From assembly GCA_002085205.1 (NCBI GenBank), contig NATF01000046.1:1-15669 (forward strand): a stretch of DNA of 15,669 bases, in the 5' to 3' direction. How positions within the stretch are numbered: position 1 is the stretch's first letter; each line of letters begins with the position of its first letter. Of the stretch, positions 7,608 to 14,373 are shown in pieces. A program made the translations under genes and the position numbers. This DNA comes from Candidatus Cloacimonas sp. 4484_275 (GTDB lineage: Bacteria; Cloacimonadota; Cloacimonadia; Cloacimonadales; TCS61). Below the pieces are notes generated by a model. That model was not told where the DNA came from. It worked only from the letters and a program-made list of their open reading frames with translations, and ran no database searches.

Positions 7608-8831
7608 ATGATAACGAATTGGTTAGAACGATACTCAGACAACAGCAGAGATTACGGTGGATATTCCATCGGAAAACTGTTTGCATTGCTTAATGATCCG
7701 GAAATCATCTCGCTTGCGGGAGGACTTCCTTCGCCGGATATGTTTTTGAAAGAAGAAATGCGAGCGGCGTCCCGAAAAATTTTGCAAAACAACATCGAAA
7801 AGGTGATGCAATATTCTCCCATAAAAGGGGAAAATACTTTGCTCGCCGCTATCATCGATTTTTTGAAAAATGATAATGTTTTTATCAAAGAAGAAAATCT
7901 CGTGGTTACTTCTTCCGGACAGCACGGTTTGGATTTGACCGGCAGACTTTTTCTCAATCAAGACGACATTGTGATGTTGGACCGACCGACTTTTGCCGGA
8001 GCGATTGTTGCTTTTCAAATGCAAAGACCGAAATTCGTGGGAATCGATATTGAGGATGACGGCTCGAATATTGATGAATACAGAAAAAAAATTAAAGAAC
8101 TGCTTTCTCGAAATAAAAGGATAAAATTTATTTATGTTGTGCCGGATTTTCAAAATCCCAGCGGAATTACAATGAGTTTGGAAAAGAGAGAAAAATTGCT
8201 TGATTTGAGTTATGAATTTGAAATTCCGATCATCGAAGACAGTCCTTATCGGGATTTGCGATATTACGGGGAAACCATTCCTTCCATTTTCAGTTTGGAT
8301 CAAAAACGAGGCGGGCAAAATGTTATCGGTCTTTTCACTTTTTCCAAACTGTTCTGTCCAGGAATTAGGGTCGGTTTTAATATCGGACCCGCCGAGGTTA
8401 TCGAAAAAATGACAAACCTGAAGGAAGGAAATGTTCTCAATACTCCCAAATACAATCAAGATATGTGCACGGCTTTTCTCACTGAAATGAATTTGGAAAA
8501 TCACATTGTTAAATGTAGAAATTATTATCGCGAAAAGTTGAATGTTTTCTTAAAAACAATGGAAGAATATTTTCCGCCGGAAATGGGAGTTAAATGGACG
8601 AAACCGGAAGGCGGGCTTTTCTTATGGGTGACTTTGCCGAAACATATTGACACTCACGAGCTTTTTTATGATGCGATTAAATACAAAGTTGCTTTTGTGC
8701 CGGGAGATGTTTTCTTTGCCGAAAATCCTGCCAAAAATCATATGAGGATTAATTTTTCGTTTGCTTCCAAAGAACAATTGGCGGAAGCGGTTAAGCGACT
8801 TTCAAAATGTGTGAAAGATAAACTTTTATGA
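7608..8831 (+). CDS. PLP-dependent class I/II aminotransferase (2-aminoadipate / KAT II-like), full length
   Basis: Aminotransferase of the same family as the truncated gene at 5515, here with the complete N-terminus: a helical arm (MITNWLERYS), then ISLAGGLPSPDMF (residues 34-46), the substrate-side loop. Catalytic landmarks are DFQNPSG (Asn-183), EDSPYRDLRY (Asp-211), FSKLFCPGIRVGF (Lys-247, PLP lysine) and HMRINFSF (carboxylate-binding Arg). Its 407 residues fit the family. GAGGT lies seven bases before the ATG. The substrate cannot be read from the sequence; proximity to homoserine dehydrogenase and an AOR-like gene suggests amino-acid interconversion or fermentation. It differs from its neighbour by an insertion (around residues 278-284, LKEGNVLNTPKYN), so the pair has diverged and may have distinct substrates. 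Confidence 0.9.
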   Translation: MITNWLERYSDNSRDYGGYSIGKLFALLNDPEIISLAGGLPSPDMFLKEEMRAASRKILQNNIEKVMQYSPIKGENTLLAAIIDFLKNDNVFIKEENLVVTSSGQHGLDLTGRLFLNQDDIVMLDRPTFAGAIVAFQMQRPKFVGIDIEDDGSNIDEYRKKIKELLSRNKRIKFIYVVPDFQNPSGITMSLEKREKLLDLSYEFEIPIIEDSPYRDLRYYGETIPSIFSLDQKRGGQNVIGLFTFSKLFCPGIRVGFNIGPAEVIEKMTNLKEGNVLNTPKYNQDMCTAFLTEMNLENHIVKCRNYYREKLNVFLKTMEEYFPPEMGVKWTKPEGGLFLWVTLPKHIDTHELFYDAIKYKVAFVPGDVFFAENPAKNHMRINFSFASKEQLAEAVKRLSKCVKDKLL

Positions 8832-8833
8832 AA

Positions 8834-8849
8834 TTTGCGGATTCGCAAA
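8834..8849 (+). other. Small hairpin between aminotransferase and homoserine dehydrogenase
   Basis: TTTGCG (8834-8839) and CGCAAA (8844-8849) form a six-bp stem with a GATT loop, two bases after the aminotransferase stop. A run of six T begins about eight bases later, too far for a good terminator. At most it is a weak attenuator or 3'-end stabiliser. Confidence 0.3.
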
Positions 8850-8892
8850 ACGAACTGTTTTTTGGAAAAAAATTAAATAGAAGGAGAAAGCG

Positions 8893-9912
8893 ATGAAACA
8901 AAAAATTGCAATTATCGGTTTCGGAACTGTCGGACAGGGATTATGTGAAATTCTTTTGAAAAAAAGGGAATATCTGAAAGAAAAATACGATTATGAATTT
9001 GAAGTCGTTGCCGTTGCCGATTTTGTTTACGGAAATGTGTTCAATGCAGAGGGTTTGGATATTTCCAAAATGTTGGAAGAGGCAAAAGCAAAGAAAAAAT
9101 TCAGCGAAGATTTAACCGAATGGAACAACATTGAATTGATAAAAAATTGTAATGCCGATGTAGTTTGTGAGCTCACTTTTACGGATTTAAAAACCGGCGG
9201 ACCGGCAATCGATCATTGCATTGCCGCTTTTGAATCGGGCAAACACATTGTAACCAGCAATAAAGGACCGGCGGCTTTGAAATATCAGGAAATGAAGAAA
9301 TTGGCTGAAAAGAACGGTGTGACTTTCCAAATCGAAGGAACGGTTGTAGCCGGAACTCCCGTGATTAATTTGGCGGAAGGACCGCTTGCCGGTTGCGAAA
9401 TTTCCAAAATACGAGGAATTCTGAATGGCACGACCAATTATATGCTTTCGGAAATGGAAAAAGGAATGAGTTACGATGAAGTTCTCAAAATTGCTCAAGA
9501 ACTCGGTTATGCGGAAGCCGACCCGACCGGAGATGTGGAAGGTTATGACGCTCGCGGGAAGGTGACGATTTTGGCAAATGTCGTAATGGGCGCTCCCCTC
9601 AAAATTGATGATGTGGCTTGCGAAGGGATTACCAAAATTACGCCGGAAGATATTAAAAAAGCAAAAGAAAAAAACGCTCGTTGGAAACTTATCGGAACGG
9701 TGGAAAAAAAGGATGGAAAAGTTGTTGGCTCGGTTGCACCCGAAATGATTGATTTGTCGCATCCGCTTGCCGGAATTATGGGCGCAACAAATGCTCTTAC
9801 TTTTACCACCGATTTGCTTGGCGATGTTACGATTGTCGGTCCGGGAGCAGGAAGAATCGAAACCGGCTTTTCCATTCTGACGGATTTGCTGAAAATTTTT
9901 AGAACTAAATAA
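8893..9912 (+). CDS. hom: Homoserine dehydrogenase
   Basis: Reduces aspartate 4-semialdehyde to homoserine with NAD(P)H, the branch step towards threonine and methionine; cytoplasmic. The Rossmann motif GFGTVGQG starts at residue 9. SNKGP (122-126) carries Lys-124 of the conserved N-K motif. GTVVAGTPVIN and GILNGTTNYML follow, and the signature GYAEADPTGDVEGYDARGK spans 205-223 with Glu-208, Asp-214, Asp-219 and Lys-223, the catalytic set of the family. The C-terminal GPGAGRIETGFSILTDL completes the nucleotide fold. At 339 residues there is no C-terminal ACT domain, so threonine feedback through such a domain is absent. AAGGAG lies six bases before the ATG. Upstream is an aminotransferase; downstream, after a gap with a strong hairpin, an AOR-like gene. 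Homoserine kinase lies about 2.8 kb further on. Confidence 0.95.
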   Translation: MKQKIAIIGFGTVGQGLCEILLKKREYLKEKYDYEFEVVAVADFVYGNVFNAEGLDISKMLEEAKAKKKFSEDLTEWNNIELIKNCNADVVCELTFTDLKTGGPAIDHCIAAFESGKHIVTSNKGPAALKYQEMKKLAEKNGVTFQIEGTVVAGTPVINLAEGPLAGCEISKIRGILNGTTNYMLSEMEKGMSYDEVLKIAQELGYAEADPTGDVEGYDARGKVTILANVVMGAPLKIDDVACEGITKITPEDIKKAKEKNARWKLIGTVEKKDGKVVGSVAPEMIDLSHPLAGIMGATNALTFTTDLLGDVTIVGPGAGRIETGFSILTDLLKIFRTK

Positions 9913-9966
9913 TATCTGCCATTAATGATAGCCGTGATAAAAATATTGTTAACAAACATTTTGAAT

Positions 9967-9995
9967 CTCGTAACCAAGTTTCGCTTGGTTACGAG
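9967..9995 (+). repeat. Perfect 12-bp intergenic inverted repeat
   Basis: CTCGTAACCAAG (9967-9978) is an exact reverse complement of CTTGGTTACGAG (9984-9995), with a five-base TTTCG loop. It sits in the 107-base gap between hom and the AOR-like gene, 13 bases before GGAGG (10009-10013). No T tract follows, which argues against a terminator. The C-C-A-A-G / C-T-T-G-G core and intergenic position resemble dispersed palindromic (REP-like) elements, but one copy in this window cannot show that. In RNA it would be a very stable hairpin able to protect the hom message or restrict flow into the next gene. Confidence 0.75.
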
Positions 9996-10019
9996 TAATC
10001 CATATTTTGGAGGAAATTT

Positions 10020-11627
10020 ATGTCTTATATGAATAAATGGATTCATATAGATCTTTCAACCGGAAATTTTGAAACCGGTGAACTTGATAAGAAACTTTTG
10101 GAAAAATATATCGGCGCGAAAGGTTTGGGTTTCGCACTTCTTGATAAAATCGCTCCTAATCCCGAACCTTTGAGCGAGGAAAATCCGCTGATTTTTATCA
10201 CCGGTCCTTTCACGGGAACGAAAATTCAAACAAGCGCCAGAACGACTTTGGTAACAAAATCTCCACTCACAAATTCGATTCACGATTCGCATTGCGGCGG
10301 AAATTTTGGTCCTGCCATCAAACGAGCCGGTTATGATTATATCGTAATAACGGGAAAATCGGAAAAACCGGTTTATCTTTATATTTCCGACGAAAAAGTG
10401 GAAATACTTGATGCGGCCGATTTATGGGGAAAAGGAATATTTTTTACGAATGACGAATTGATAAATAGACATCGAGGAACAAATCCGCGAGTAAAAGCAT
10501 TTCACGATATTAACCTTCAATTTACCAAAGATATTTTGGATAATGACGGAGTAAAATTTCGCCGTGTAAAAGGAACGATGAAATGTGTTCGTAGCGGTCA
10601 GGAAGCAGGTTATCTTCCCACAAAAAATTTTCTGAAAGGAACTTTCGAGGAATTCGAGAATCTTACTTCCGAAACTGCTCGCAGAGAATTGAATTGGGAA
10701 GACACGAGTTGTTATAATTGCGCTATTCGCTGTTCCAAATGGGCAAAATGGGACGGCCACAAAATTGAAGGTCCGGAATATGAAACCACCGCTTTTCTCG
10801 GTTCCGGTTGCGAAATTTCCGATATTAAAGATGTCGCTTTGGCAAACGAATTGTGTAACGACCTCGGTTTTGATACAATCAGTACCGGCGTCACCTGTTC
10901 GTTTGCAATGGAATGTTATGAAAAAAATTTGCTCGATGATTGGAGCGGACTTGAGATGAAGTGGGGAAATGCGAAAGCCCAAAGAGAATTTATCAAAATG
11001 ATGGCTAATAGGGAAGGAGTCGGAGCGATTTTTGCCGACGGCACCAAACTTGCCTCCGAAAAAATCGGAGATGAAAGTAAAGAATTTGCCATCAATATTT
11101 TCGGAATGGAATTGTCCGGTGTAAATCCGCTCGGTTGTTTGACGATGGGCGTTTCTCTGTCCGTCGCCGATTTTGCCAGTCATACTCGGCTTTGGTGCAC
11201 GGAGGCGGAAATGGGACCGGAATTTCAAATTAAAGATATTCCCGAAACGGTTGTTAACGGGCAAAATGAGATTAACACACGCAATTCGCTTGTCATTTGT
11301 GATTTCGTTCCGCTTGGATTGGATAGAATGGCTCCTCTTTTGAATGCCGCCACCGGACTTAACCATACCGAAGAATCCTTGCGGGAAGTGGGAGCTCGAA
11401 TTACAAATTTGGCACGAAGATATAATCTCAGAAACGGCAGAAAAGGAGACGATGATATTCTTCCTGAAAGATTTTTTAAGGAAAAAGCCGTTTCCGGATT
11501 TATGAAAGGGAAAGTGCTTGATAAGACTTTCTTCAAAGATTTAATTCAAAAAGTTTACCAAGTTCGAGGTTGGAACGAAAAAGGAGAACCGACTCCCGAA
11601 ACTTTGAAAAAATACGGAATAGAATAA
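10020..11627 (+). CDS. Divergent, short aldehyde ferredoxin oxidoreductase-like protein
   Basis: Member of the tungsten/molybdenum-pterin AOR family, which oxidises aldehydes to acids and reduces ferredoxin; cytoplasmic. The N-terminal AOR domain runs from WIHIDLSTG through ITGPFTG, RTTLVTKSPLT and GGNFGPAIKRAGYD. The [4Fe-4S] ligands are C231-x2-C234-x3-C238 plus Cys-427. The active-site Glu lies in EGPEYE (Glu-255) and the His in SHTR; the first pterin motif is DLGFD (before TISTG), and the C-terminus is QVRGWNEKGEPTPETLKKYGI. It has 535 residues against about 600 usually. Between PRVKA and FHDIN (residues 156-164) about 55 residues expected from Pyrococcus AOR (compared from memory) are absent, including the H-R-A-A-G-R-G-G stretch. 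The second pterin motif D-x-x-G-L-C reads N-S-L-V-I-C, and the usual N-S-G-G reads H-C-G-G. Start ATG with GGAGG six bases upstream. It may be an altered-cofactor paralogue or inactive. Confidence 0.85.
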   Translation: MSYMNKWIHIDLSTGNFETGELDKKLLEKYIGAKGLGFALLDKIAPNPEPLSEENPLIFITGPFTGTKIQTSARTTLVTKSPLTNSIHDSHCGGNFGPAIKRAGYDYIVITGKSEKPVYLYISDEKVEILDAADLWGKGIFFTNDELINRHRGTNPRVKAFHDINLQFTKDILDNDGVKFRRVKGTMKCVRSGQEAGYLPTKNFLKGTFEEFENLTSETARRELNWEDTSCYNCAIRCSKWAKWDGHKIEGPEYETTAFLGSGCEISDIKDVALANELCNDLGFDTISTGVTCSFAMECYEKNLLDDWSGLEMKWGNAKAQREFIKMMANREGVGAIFADGTKLASEKIGDESKEFAINIFGMELSGVNPLGCLTMGVSLSVADFASHTRLWCTEAEMGPEFQIKDIPETVVNGQNEINTRNSLVICDFVPLGLDRMAPLLNAATGLNHTEESLREVGARITNLARRYNLRNGRKGDDDILPERFFKEKAVSGFMKGKVLDKTFFKDLIQKVYQVRGWNEKGEPTPETLKKYGIE

Positions 11628-11642
11628 TTGTCTGAATTTCGG

Positions 11643-11682
11643 CTTCCGAAATCTTTTTGGGTTTCGGAAGTTTTATTTTTTT
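11643..11682 (+). terminator. Rho-independent terminator after the AOR-like gene
   Basis: CTTCCGAAA (11643-11651) pairs exactly with TTTCGGAAG (11662-11670) around a ten-base T-rich loop, followed by TTTTATTTTTTT. It lies 15 bases after the stop and ends the transcript, so the DapA-like gene downstream probably has its own promoter. Confidence 0.88.
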
Positions 11683-11719
11683 AGAAATTTTGATTAGTTT
11701 TAAAAAGAAATTTAATTTG

Positions 11720-11741
11720 AATTTGCCATTTCGAGCAAATT
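11720..11741. promoter_or_regulatory. Inverted repeat in the leader of the DapA-like operon (possible operator)
   Basis: AATTTGC (11720-11726) and GCAAATT (11735-11741) form a perfect seven-bp inverted repeat with an eight-base spacer, in the 196-base gap between the terminator and the DapA-like gene. The spacing would suit a dimeric regulator, but AT-rich repeats arise easily by chance. No clear -35/-10 pair was found nearby, and the rest of the gap holds nothing else I can support. Confidence 0.25.
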
Positions 11742-11823
11742 TGGAAAATGCTAAAAAAACATTCCGTTTTTTGATTTTATGCGGAGTGTGTATCCGAAAT
11801 ATTAGAAAAGAAAGAAGGCTTTT

Positions 11824-12711
11824 ATGCAAACTATGAAAAATGGCGCTTACACGCTTTTAATTACGCCGTTCAAAGAAGATATGTCTTTGGATGAAGAAGG
11901 ATTGAGAATTTTGATTCGCAGACAATTGCAAGCCGAAATCGACGGAATTGCTCCTTTGGGAGTGACCGGAGAAAATACGCTTCTTACGGAAGATGAAATC
12001 GAAAAATTTATGAAAATTATGGCTGAGGAAGCGAAAGGCAAAACCAAAATTGTTCCCGATACTTGCACAATGAGTTTATGGAAAGCAATTGAGAGAGTGA
12101 AAATGTTTGCTGATTTGGGAGCGGATTATGTCTCCGTTTATTCGCCGTTTTTCGTACTTCCCAAAACAGACGGCGTTATTAAATATTACGAAAAATTAGC
12201 CGATGCTTCTCCGATTCCGATTATACTTCATAATGCGCAAGCGAGAACCGGAATAAATCTGGAACCGGAAACAACTGCATTGTTGGCGAAACATCCCAAT
12301 ATCGTCGGTATTAAAGATGGAAACAAGAAACTCGATCATTTGGCAAAAGTCATTTATCTCACTCAAAATGAAGATTTTGCCGTTTTCACCGGAAAGGATA
12401 CGACGGCTTTCCCATTGGTATGTTTCGGCGGAAGCGGTTCATTTACCGTTGCCGGAAATGTTATTCCCGAGGTTATGAAAAATATGATAAAATTCGCTTT
12501 GGAAGGCAAAATAGAAGAAGCACGAAAACTTCATAACGAATATTACGAACTGTTCGAAGCGTTCCGTTTTGAAACAAATCCGATGGGAGCAAAAAAGGCG
12601 TTGAATTTGCTCAATCTTCCTGCCGGAAGTTTGCGATTGCCACTTACGGAATTAAGCGAAAAGAAAACCGAAATTTTGAGAAAAATTATGCACGAAAAAG
12701 GATTGCTGTGA
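11824..12711 (+). CDS. DapA/NanA superfamily Schiff-base lyase lacking the DHDPS catalytic triad
   Basis: A (beta/alpha)8-barrel protein of the dihydrodipicolinate synthase / N-acetylneuraminate lyase superfamily; 295 residues, the normal length. It aligns with E. coli DapA without gaps at a constant offset of +3 through the active site. Lys-164 (in GIKDGN) matches Schiff-base Lys161, Arg-141 (in QARTG) matches Arg138, and Thr-48 and Glu-50 of GVTGE match Thr45 and Glu47. The proton-relay triad is gone: Val-47 replaces Thr44, Phe-110 (SPFFVLP) replaces Tyr107, and His-136 (ILHNAQ) replaces Tyr133. A pyruvate-type Schiff base is still possible, but standard DHDPS activity is doubtful, so I give no symbol. 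AAGG lies five bases before the ATG. The stop overlaps the GTG of homoserine kinase (GTGA), which links it to threonine synthesis rather than to lysine genes. Confidence 0.88.
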   Translation: MQTMKNGAYTLLITPFKEDMSLDEEGLRILIRRQLQAEIDGIAPLGVTGENTLLTEDEIEKFMKIMAEEAKGKTKIVPDTCTMSLWKAIERVKMFADLGADYVSVYSPFFVLPKTDGVIKYYEKLADASPIPIILHNAQARTGINLEPETTALLAKHPNIVGIKDGNKKLDHLAKVIYLTQNEDFAVFTGKDTTAFPLVCFGGSGSFTVAGNVIPEVMKNMIKFALEGKIEEARKLHNEYYELFEAFRFETNPMGAKKALNLLNLPAGSLRLPLTELSEKKTEILRKIMHEKGLL

Positions 12712-13625
12712 AAGAAATAACGATTCAGACTCCGATAACTTGTGCCAATGTTGGACCGGGCTACGATATTTTTGCCGTTTCGTTGGCGGAGAATTCCGAT
12801 ATAATTAAGTTGAAATTAAATGATTCGGGTATTATTTCCATTAAGGTTAGAAATAATTTTCAGAATATTCCGACAAAAGTATCGGATAATACGGCGGGAT
12901 TAGCGGCTCGAGAGCTTTTCAAAAGTAAAAATATCGTTCAGGGAGTAGAAATTGAAATAATAAAAAAAGTTACTTCCGGAGCCGGTCTTGGAACGACCGG
13001 TGCTTCCGCTTCCGCAGTTGTTTTCGGATTGAATAAGCTTTTGAATTTGAATCTTTCCGAAAACGAAATAATCGATTTTGCCAGAAGGGGAGAGGTTGCT
13101 TCCGGCGGTTCTCCGCACGCCGATAATGTCGCCGCCGCCTTACTTGGTGGTTTTGTGCTGGTTCGGAATTACCAACCGATTGAAGTGATGAAAATGAAAA
13201 TGCCTGAATTTCCGATTGTATTAGCGGTAATGACGAAAAGCCAAAGAACAACGCGCGGTTTTATTTCTTATGATATCGGAGTGGAAAAACTTCGATTGCA
13301 GATGGCTCACTGTGCCAGCGTTATTCACGCGATTCATTTGCAAGACGAAAAATTGTTCGGAAAAGCGATAAACACTGATTTTATTGCCGAACCGGTGCGT
13401 GGAGCCGCTATTTCGGAATATTGGGAAGCAAAAAAGAAAGTCTTAAAAGCCGGTGCTTTCGGTTTTAATGTGAGTGGCGGAGGTTCTTCGGTTTTTGCGG
13501 TTTGTTCCGAGCAAAATCGGGATGAAATTGCCGAGCTTATGAAAGAAATATTCAAAAATAATCCTCATTTTGTCGATGTTATCAAAACAACAACAAGCAA
13601 TACGGGAGTTAGAGAAATTATATGA
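12708..13625 (+). CDS. thrB: Homoserine kinase (GHMP family)
   Basis: Phosphorylates homoserine to O-phosphohomoserine with ATP, the substrate of threonine synthase; cytoplasmic. The 305 residues fit ThrB. Family marks are the N-terminal TPITCANVGPGYDIF, the GHMP ATP-binding loop TSGAGLGTTGASASA (residues 89-103), SPHADNVAAALLGGF (the conserved H-A-D-N-V-A motif), TTRG, and the C-terminal NVSGGGSSVFAVC loop. The start is a GTG whose first bases overlap the preceding stop (GTGA), implying translational coupling to the DapA-like gene. The stop overlaps the next ATG (ATGA). With hom about 2.8 kb upstream it supplies two consecutive steps of threonine synthesis; thrC is not in the window. Confidence 0.92.
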   Translation: MKEITIQTPITCANVGPGYDIFAVSLAENSDIIKLKLNDSGIISIKVRNNFQNIPTKVSDNTAGLAARELFKSKNIVQGVEIEIIKKVTSGAGLGTTGASASAVVFGLNKLLNLNLSENEIIDFARRGEVASGGSPHADNVAAALLGGFVLVRNYQPIEVMKMKMPEFPIVLAVMTKSQRTTRGFISYDIGVEKLRLQMAHCASVIHAIHLQDEKLFGKAINTDFIAEPVRGAAISEYWEAKKKVLKAGAFGFNVSGGGSSVFAVCSEQNRDEIAELMKEIFKNNPHFVDVIKTTTSNTGVREII

Positions 13626-14269
13626 AAAAAGCAGTTGTATCGATCATAATTTTGTTGGTATTTTTTCAGATTGCATTTGCCGGAGTTTCCAAAAAGCAGG
13701 ACGAAAAAAACAAAACATTTTTGAAAAGACTTGATGAAAATATCTTATCGACAATTGAGATTTTAACCACTTTCAATGAAGCGGCAAACCATATTCCCAA
13801 CTTTATAAAAGGTGCAAACAAGTACAAAACTTTTCTGATGGAAATGACAATTGAATGCAGCAAAATCAGGAACGGAATTATTAAATCGGAAAATATGAAT
13901 AAAGAAGAACGGGAATTTCAAATTAAAGAATTGATTCTTTCCATCAAATCGGACGAGTTTTTTCAAAAAGAAAGAGTAACGAAAAAAAAGGATAAATCGA
14001 ATAGAGAATTTTTGAAAAGCAAATTGTCCGAGTTACAATTTGCAGTCGGTATCATCCGAAAAGAAATTATGTCTCAAGAAAAAATTATTATGAAAAGCGA
14101 TTCGATTTCCAGAAAATATTTCGAACTTCATTCCAGAAATTTTCTTTATTCCCTTTTACTCGATTATATCAAAATAAGCGATTTGTTAAGTAAAGAAAAC
14201 AGAAATTATTTGGCGGAAATTGTTCGTTCGTTAGAAACCGAAGGAGCTTTTAAACCGATAAAAAATTAA
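13622..14269 (+). CDS. Small exported helical protein of unknown function
   Basis: A 215-residue protein I do not recognise. The N-terminus is a typical signal peptide: M-K-K-A, a hydrophobic core (VSIIILLVFFQIAF) and a likely cleavage after A18-F19-A20. The mature part is lysine- and glutamate-rich and predicted to be mostly alpha-helical, with segments such as NKTFLKRLDENILSTIEILT and FLKSKLSELQFAVGIIRKEI. It has a single cysteine in the mature part (in IECSKI), no lipobox and no further membrane segment. It is probably periplasmic or loosely envelope-associated. Its ATG overlaps the homoserine kinase stop (ATGA), so translation appears coupled to a cytoplasmic biosynthetic enzyme, an odd pairing. 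No clear terminator follows in the 104-base gap. Confidence 0.8.
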   Translation: MKKAVVSIIILLVFFQIAFAGVSKKQDEKNKTFLKRLDENILSTIEILTTFNEAANHIPNFIKGANKYKTFLMEMTIECSKIRNGIIKSENMNKEEREFQIKELILSIKSDEFFQKERVTKKKDKSNREFLKSKLSELQFAVGIIRKEIMSQEKIIMKSDSISRKYFELHSRNFLYSLLLDYIKISDLLSKENRNYLAEIVRSLETEGAFKPIKN

Positions 14270-14373
14270 AATTTTGTTAGAGGAATATTTTCAGATGAAT
14301 TATTCTTTGGATTGTTTTATAAAAGTATGATGAATTTTATTCCTAAAATCAAAGAGAGAAAACAGGAGAAAAG

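Noticed and set aside
7635..8504. 289-codon open frame on the minus strand
   Set aside because: It lies wholly inside the aminotransferase gene. The codon bias of the real gene keeps the opposite frame open; it has no binding site or family similarity.
8828..8896. 22-codon mini-ORF (MKFADSQNELFFGKKLNRRRKR) linked by ATGA overlaps to the aminotransferase and hom
   Set aside because: Its basic tail is just the purine-rich ribosome binding site read as codons, and the final TGA comes from ATGA of the next start. A similar accident occurs at 14327-14377. No evidence of translation.
9925..10032. 35-residue leader-peptide-like ORF rich in Ile, Leu, Val and Thr before the AOR-like gene
   Set aside because: It has no ribosome binding site, no runs of regulatory codons and no terminator/antiterminator pair. 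Its composition follows from AT-rich sequence and the hairpin.
10422..11366. 314-codon open frame on the minus strand
   Set aside because: Shadow of the AOR-like gene; its residues are biased to Phe, Ile and Ser as expected for antisense of an AT-rich coding region.
14326..14331. TATGAT as -10 box for the metallopeptidase gene
   Set aside because: The only nearby -35-like hexamer (TTGGAT, 14307-14312) is 13 bases away, too close; AT-rich background makes such hexamers common.
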